The notes beneath the pieces were generated by a model. The model saw only the letters and a program-made list of their open reading frames with translations, was not told the DNA's origin and did no database searches. A stretch of DNA of 64,000 bases from Clostridiales bacterium Firm_04 (lineage in GTDB: Bacteria > Bacillota > Clostridia > Oscillospirales > Ruminococcaceae): NCBI GenBank assembly GCA_001603005.1, contig LVAJ01000013.1, positions 186,001 through 250,000 of the forward strand, written 5' to 3'. Each line of letters begins with the position of its first letter. Within the stretch, counting starts at the first letter, position 1. The position numbers were made by a program, and so were the translations under genes. This document shows, piece after piece, positions 60,734-64,000 of this stretch.

Positions 60734-61663
60734 TCACCCTTCTTCGAGCAGCATCAGCGCAGGATCCGCCGATGTCCGGAAGATGCTGAGATCCTGCAGG
60801 GACGCGCGCAGTCTGCTGACGGACTGCTCCGAAAATGCCGCGTCATGCAGGTCGATCGGACGGAACACCGTGCGCAGGATCTCCTCCTTGCGCTCCAGCG
60901 CGGCGCCCTCTCCGGTCAGCTCCTCCTGCAGATCCGCCTGCTGTGCATTGAACTCGTCGATCTGCACCGTGATGCCGGAAATATCCGTGCAGAATACGGT
61001 GAACGCTTCCATGTCAAGCCGCTCTGCGAGCAGCTCGAACAGCTTGTTGTATGCCGACTGCCGCCGGAGCCCCTCCCGCAGCAGATCATTCCGGAAATAT
61101 TCCAGCTTATCTGCCATTTCTGCGGCATGCTCCAGACTCATCATCTCCTGAAAACAATCGAGATCCGGTTCCACAAAATAGTCATTTGCATCGAGGCATT
61201 TCGGGCGGCAGGGGAAGCAGTCCGCAACGATCGCGACACCGCGCCGTCTAGCGATCCTGCCGGGGGGCGGCATCTCGCTGAACTGGCGCTCCGTCATGAT
61301 CATCGGCAGCATTTCCAGCGTATAGCGCGCATGCTCGACCTGCTGCGCCTGCGTCATGTACATCAGTAGTCTGCAAAAGCCGTTCTGCGCCTGCTGGTTG
61401 TAGGCATAGGAGATCGCCTGTGCATAGCGGATGTAGCTGCGGAGCGCCAGATAGCATTCCAGCGTTTCCGCATCCTCGACGGTGCTGATCTTTTCCGTGA
61501 GCGCATCCAGTGCCGTCTGCCCGACGGGTGCGCTCTCTGTGTCGTCCGGCATGCCGAGCTGCTGTCTGTAATGTCTGATATCATTTTCCAGAATCAGTCT
61601 GCCGAGTATGTCGCCGGATATGGTTTCCGCCTGCAATAAACGTTCGAGTTCTTCCGACTGCAT
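60734..61663 (-). CDS. Hypothetical protein of the type VII locus
   Basis: 309 residues from the ATG at 61663 (AGGAGG upstream; a longer frame to 61732 lacks a site). Soluble, helical, acidic, with a short Cys cluster DCFPCRPKCLDAND near residue 165 and a coiled-coil-prone stretch (QIDEFNAQQADLQEELTGEG). No family recognised. It is followed after 4 bases by the RepA-like gene, so it belongs to the same operon. Confidence 0.65.
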   Translation of the reverse strand: MQSEELERLLQAETISGDILGRLILENDIRHYRQQLGMPDDTESAPVGQTALDALTEKISTVEDAETLECYLALRSYIRYAQAISYAYNQQAQNGFCRLLMYMTQAQQVEHARYTLEMLPMIMTERQFSEMPPPGRIARRRGVAIVADCFPCRPKCLDANDYFVEPDLDCFQEMMSLEHAAEMADKLEYFRNDLLREGLRRQSAYNKLFELLAERLDMEAFTVFCTDISGITVQIDEFNAQQADLQEELTGEGAALERKEEILRTVFRPIDLHDAAFSEQSVSRLRASLQDLSIFRTSADPALMLLEEG

Positions 61664-61759
61664 AGATATCCTCCTGTGTTTTGATCCCCGAAAAGAGCGG
61701 AAACAGCTTAAAGCGATCCGCCGTTTCCGCACCCTTTCGTATCTGACATGGACTTCTGA

Positions 61760-64000
61760 TTAGAAGCCGTTCTTTTTTCTTCTGACATTGCGGATGCCGA
61801 GGAATGCGCCGATACCGCCGACGCCGGCAAGTCCGCCGGTTCCGACCTTCCGCACCCATGTTTTATGGAGCATATAGAGCGCCATATTTTCGGTGACGAG
61901 CAGGTTTTCAAATTCTTTTTTTGTGGTATTGCCCGCGAGATCCTGCAGTTCGACGGTGATCATGCGCGAGTTGTTCGATGCCGGCACCGAGAAGCTGAAG
62001 CTTGTGTCGGAAAGTCCGAGCAGGCTGTCGTCTTCTTCGTCCAGCAGCACCTCATTGTCGCTTGTGGTCACGCGGATCGAGCGCAGCGGCTCATTGACAT
62101 TCAGCCGGAACTCCTTCTCGGATTCGCGGTATTCCGCGCGGTCAAAGAGGTCATCGCAGATGAACTCCGGCACATGCGTATCGACCGTGAAGTCCAGCTC
62201 TGCGCCGCGGTTCGTGCTGACATTCGCATTGCCCGCCGCATCGGTCGTGCTGATCGTGATCTTATAATCGAGATCCTGCGAGAAATTCTCCGCCTTGATG
62301 ATGTAGGTGTATTCGTAGCCGGACTTGTCATCGAGCAGCACCGGCTCCGAAACGGTATAGTCATCGTCCTTCAGCTGCACGGTCGCGGAGCCCTTGTCCA
62401 CAACGACAATGATCTCGCTGTCATCTGCATGCAGATCGACATTCCGCTCGACGATCTCGATATCCTGTGCCTGCGGGAGATGCTTCCTGTTGATCTCCTC
62501 GTAATCGGTCACGGTGAAGACCGAACCGAAGCGGTTGACGGTAAATTCGCCGGTTTCCGATGTCTTTCTGCCGGACTGATCCGTGACAGTGAGCGTCAGC
62601 TTGTAGGCGCCGTCAAATGCTTCCTCATGCGGGAAATCATCGAATGTGAAGCGGCGCGTCTTGCCGGAATCGAGCGTTTCCCAGTGTCCGGAGATCGTCT
62701 TGCCGGTGCCGGGAACTGCGAATGTGAACGTGCCTGCGCCGTCATCCGTTTTGAGCGTGCATTCCTCGCCGTTTCTGGTCAGCCTGAGTTCCCATTCGGA
62801 ATAGTTTTCATCGGAAGATTTGATGACCGGCGCCACGCGATCCTTGTTTGCCGCAGTAAAGCCGGAGATCTCGATTTCCGGATCGACCGTATCCACAACA
62901 AATTCCGCGGTCATGGTACCGGAAGAATTGCCTGCCAGATCGGTCGCGGATGCCGCAACGGTATAGCGCTGGTTATCGGTGAATTTCGCCGCCGGGATCG
63001 TCAGGATATGCACATTGTTCTGCTCGGTCTTCCAGTCCTTTGCATCCGGCACATAGTTCTGCCCGTTGATCGAGACAACTGCGCGTGCCGGATCGAAGTT
63101 CAGCTCGGTGACCGTAAACGTCGCGCTGACCGCCTCGCTGATATACGGATTCTTCTTCGGATCGACGGCACCGCCGCTCTGTCTGCGGAAGGTGAGTGCT
63201 GCCTGCGGGGCAGTCTTGTCGATGACAAAGTCGCCGGAGCGGTATGCCGAGTCGGTCGCATTGCCTGCAAGGTCAACGTCGTCCACCGTCAGCGAGTAGG
63301 TGCCGTCGGTGTTGTAGACATACTGCTTTGCATGGATATACTGATCGGTATTTTCAGGGGAATTGGGATCCGCAGCATAGCCGCCGTCATTGCCGCCGTT
63401 GACTGTCGGTGCAGCAAAATTGCGCTCTGCGATCGCGACATTTGCAGTGATATCGTGGTTGTAGTAGGCAGTCTGCTGCGAGGGGTTCAGTCCGCCGACT
63501 GTGATGTGCGGCGCCTGCTTGTCAATGCTGAAGCTGACAGAATCCTCGGAGGTGTTGCCGGAATTGTCAGTGATGCGCAGCCGGATGAAATCGGCATTTG
63601 CGTCTTTGATGACGGTCAGATCCGCCTCTGCTTTGACGGCAAGGTTCCGGTCCTTCTGCGTGACCGTCCAGCCTTCGCCGATGACATCGCCGTTCTGGTT
63701 GATATCAACGCGCTGCCAGTCCTCAAAATCGGAGGTGCTCCATTCGATGAACCGGATGCCGGAGAAGCTGTCCTCTGCGGTCAGCTTTGCAGTCACATTC
63801 TGGTTATAGAGCGGCAGACCGCTGACATCGCGCTTGTCCGTCTGCGGAAGCGTGATCGTCAGATGTGAGGTCGCCTGATGGCGCGTGTCATCCTCTGCTG
63901 CAAAGCCGTCTGTATAGAACGTATCGGAATTGTTCTCCACGTTATCGACCGCCCATGCAGCGATATCGCCCTTGAAGCCTTCCGGCAGTTCAAAGCTGAC
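61760..64000 (-). CDS. Large surface protein with repeated Ig-like domains and C-terminal membrane anchor, 5' end outside the window
   Basis: The frame is open to the right edge; 746 codons are visible and the start lies beyond 64000. The sequence is a series of bacterial Ig-like modules with recurrent endings such as DLAGNATDSAY, DLAGNSSGTM, DAAGNANVSTN and DLAGNTTKKEF, and openings DKTAPQAALTF, DTVDPEIEISG and DTHVPEFICDD. One C-terminal hydrophobic segment (VGTGGLAGVGGIGAFLGI) with a basic tail (RRKKNGF) anchors it. It is upstream of the secretion operon on the same strand. It is probably displayed outside; adhesion is inferred. Confidence 0.85.
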   Translation of the reverse strand, partial: VSFELPEGFKGDIAAWAVDNVENNSDTFYTDGFAAEDDTRHQATSHLTITLPQTDKRDVSGLPLYNQNVTAKLTAEDSFSGIRFIEWSTSDFEDWQRVDINQNGDVIGEGWTVTQKDRNLAVKAEADLTVIKDANADFIRLRITDNSGNTSEDSVSFSIDKQAPHITVGGLNPSQQTAYYNHDITANVAIAERNFAAPTVNGGNDGGYAADPNSPENTDQYIHAKQYVYNTDGTYSLTVDDVDLAGNATDSAYRSGDFVIDKTAPQAALTFRRQSGGAVDPKKNPYISEAVSATFTVTELNFDPARAVVSINGQNYVPDAKDWKTEQNNVHILTIPAAKFTDNQRYTVAASATDLAGNSSGTMTAEFVVDTVDPEIEISGFTAANKDRVAPVIKSSDENYSEWELRLTRNGEECTLKTDDGAGTFTFAVPGTGKTISGHWETLDSGKTRRFTFDDFPHEEAFDGAYKLTLTVTDQSGRKTSETGEFTVNRFGSVFTVTDYEEINRKHLPQAQDIEIVERNVDLHADDSEIIVVVDKGSATVQLKDDDYTVSEPVLLDDKSGYEYTYIIKAENFSQDLDYKITISTTDAAGNANVSTNRGAELDFTVDTHVPEFICDDLFDRAEYRESEKEFRLNVNEPLRSIRVTTSDNEVLLDEEDDSLLGLSDTSFSFSVPASNNSRMITVELQDLAGNTTKKEFENLLVTENMALYMLHKTWVRKVGTGGLAGVGGIGAFLGIRNVRRKKNGF

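Noticed and set aside
1-64000. tRNA or rRNA genes
   Set aside because: No cloverleaf with a T-loop or ribosomal RNA signature was recognised by reading either strand; a dedicated scan could still find one.

Overview
The window looks like a chromosomal segment from an anaerobic, fibre-degrading Firmicute of the Ruminococcus type (Oscillospiraceae/Ruminococcaceae). The evidence is a scaffoldin-like protein with nine cohesin-like modules, dockerins on four other secreted proteins, fermentative pyruvate formate-lyase genes, SpoVS, and a Firmicute-style type VII secretion (ESX/WXG100) locus. Base composition is moderately GC-rich. The species cannot be fixed from sequence alone. No rRNA, tRNA, CRISPR array or complete transposon was recognised.

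Layout. 1-7.0 kb: partial tex with a four-copy tandem promoter repeat upstream, a two-gene sufC-sufB iron-sulphur operon, a methyltransferase, a TetR regulator, and a small AT-rich accessory patch with gene remnants. 7.0-14.4 kb: a giant leucine-rich-repeat dockerin protein, a P-type cation ATPase and a Fur-family regulator. 14.5-17.3 kb: xer recombinase, a membrane protein, ymdB and spoVS. 17.3-20.7 kb: pyruvate formate-lyase whose glycyl-radical domain is a separate gene, plus a related cysteine-bearing small ORF between the two and the activating enzyme downstream. 20.8-26.5 kb: a CmpB-like membrane protein, a PARG-like hydrolase, an MBOAT/SGNH surface-acylation pair and a CDF transporter. 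27-44.4 kb: the extracellular carbohydrate section (dockerin protein, scaffoldin, LRR plus cysteine peptidase, Cthe_2159-like protein, beta-helix protein plus hydrolase), interrupted by T-box/thrS and dinB. 44.5-46.3 kb: rtcB with a leader ORF and attenuator-like terminator. 46.7-51.5 kb: a multiple-monosaccharide ABC transporter operon. 51.9-64 kb: a type VII secretion locus containing WXG100 proteins, EssC, a YukD-like protein, a plasmid-initiator-like protein, a caspase-like lipoprotein and a large Ig-like surface protein running off the right edge.

How it works together. Scaffoldin and dockerin proteins would build an extracellular complex that opens plant polysaccharide. The ABC transporter imports sugars and PFL ferments the pyruvate to acetyl-CoA and formate. 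The surface acyltransferase, LRR proteins and type VII system face the outside and neighbouring cells. The strongest candidates for unusual biology are the split PFL operon, the ESX locus with RepA-like and caspase-like members, the tandem promoter cassette before tex, the LytTR-like direct repeats before the LRR-peptidase gene, and the leader ORF/terminator before rtcB.
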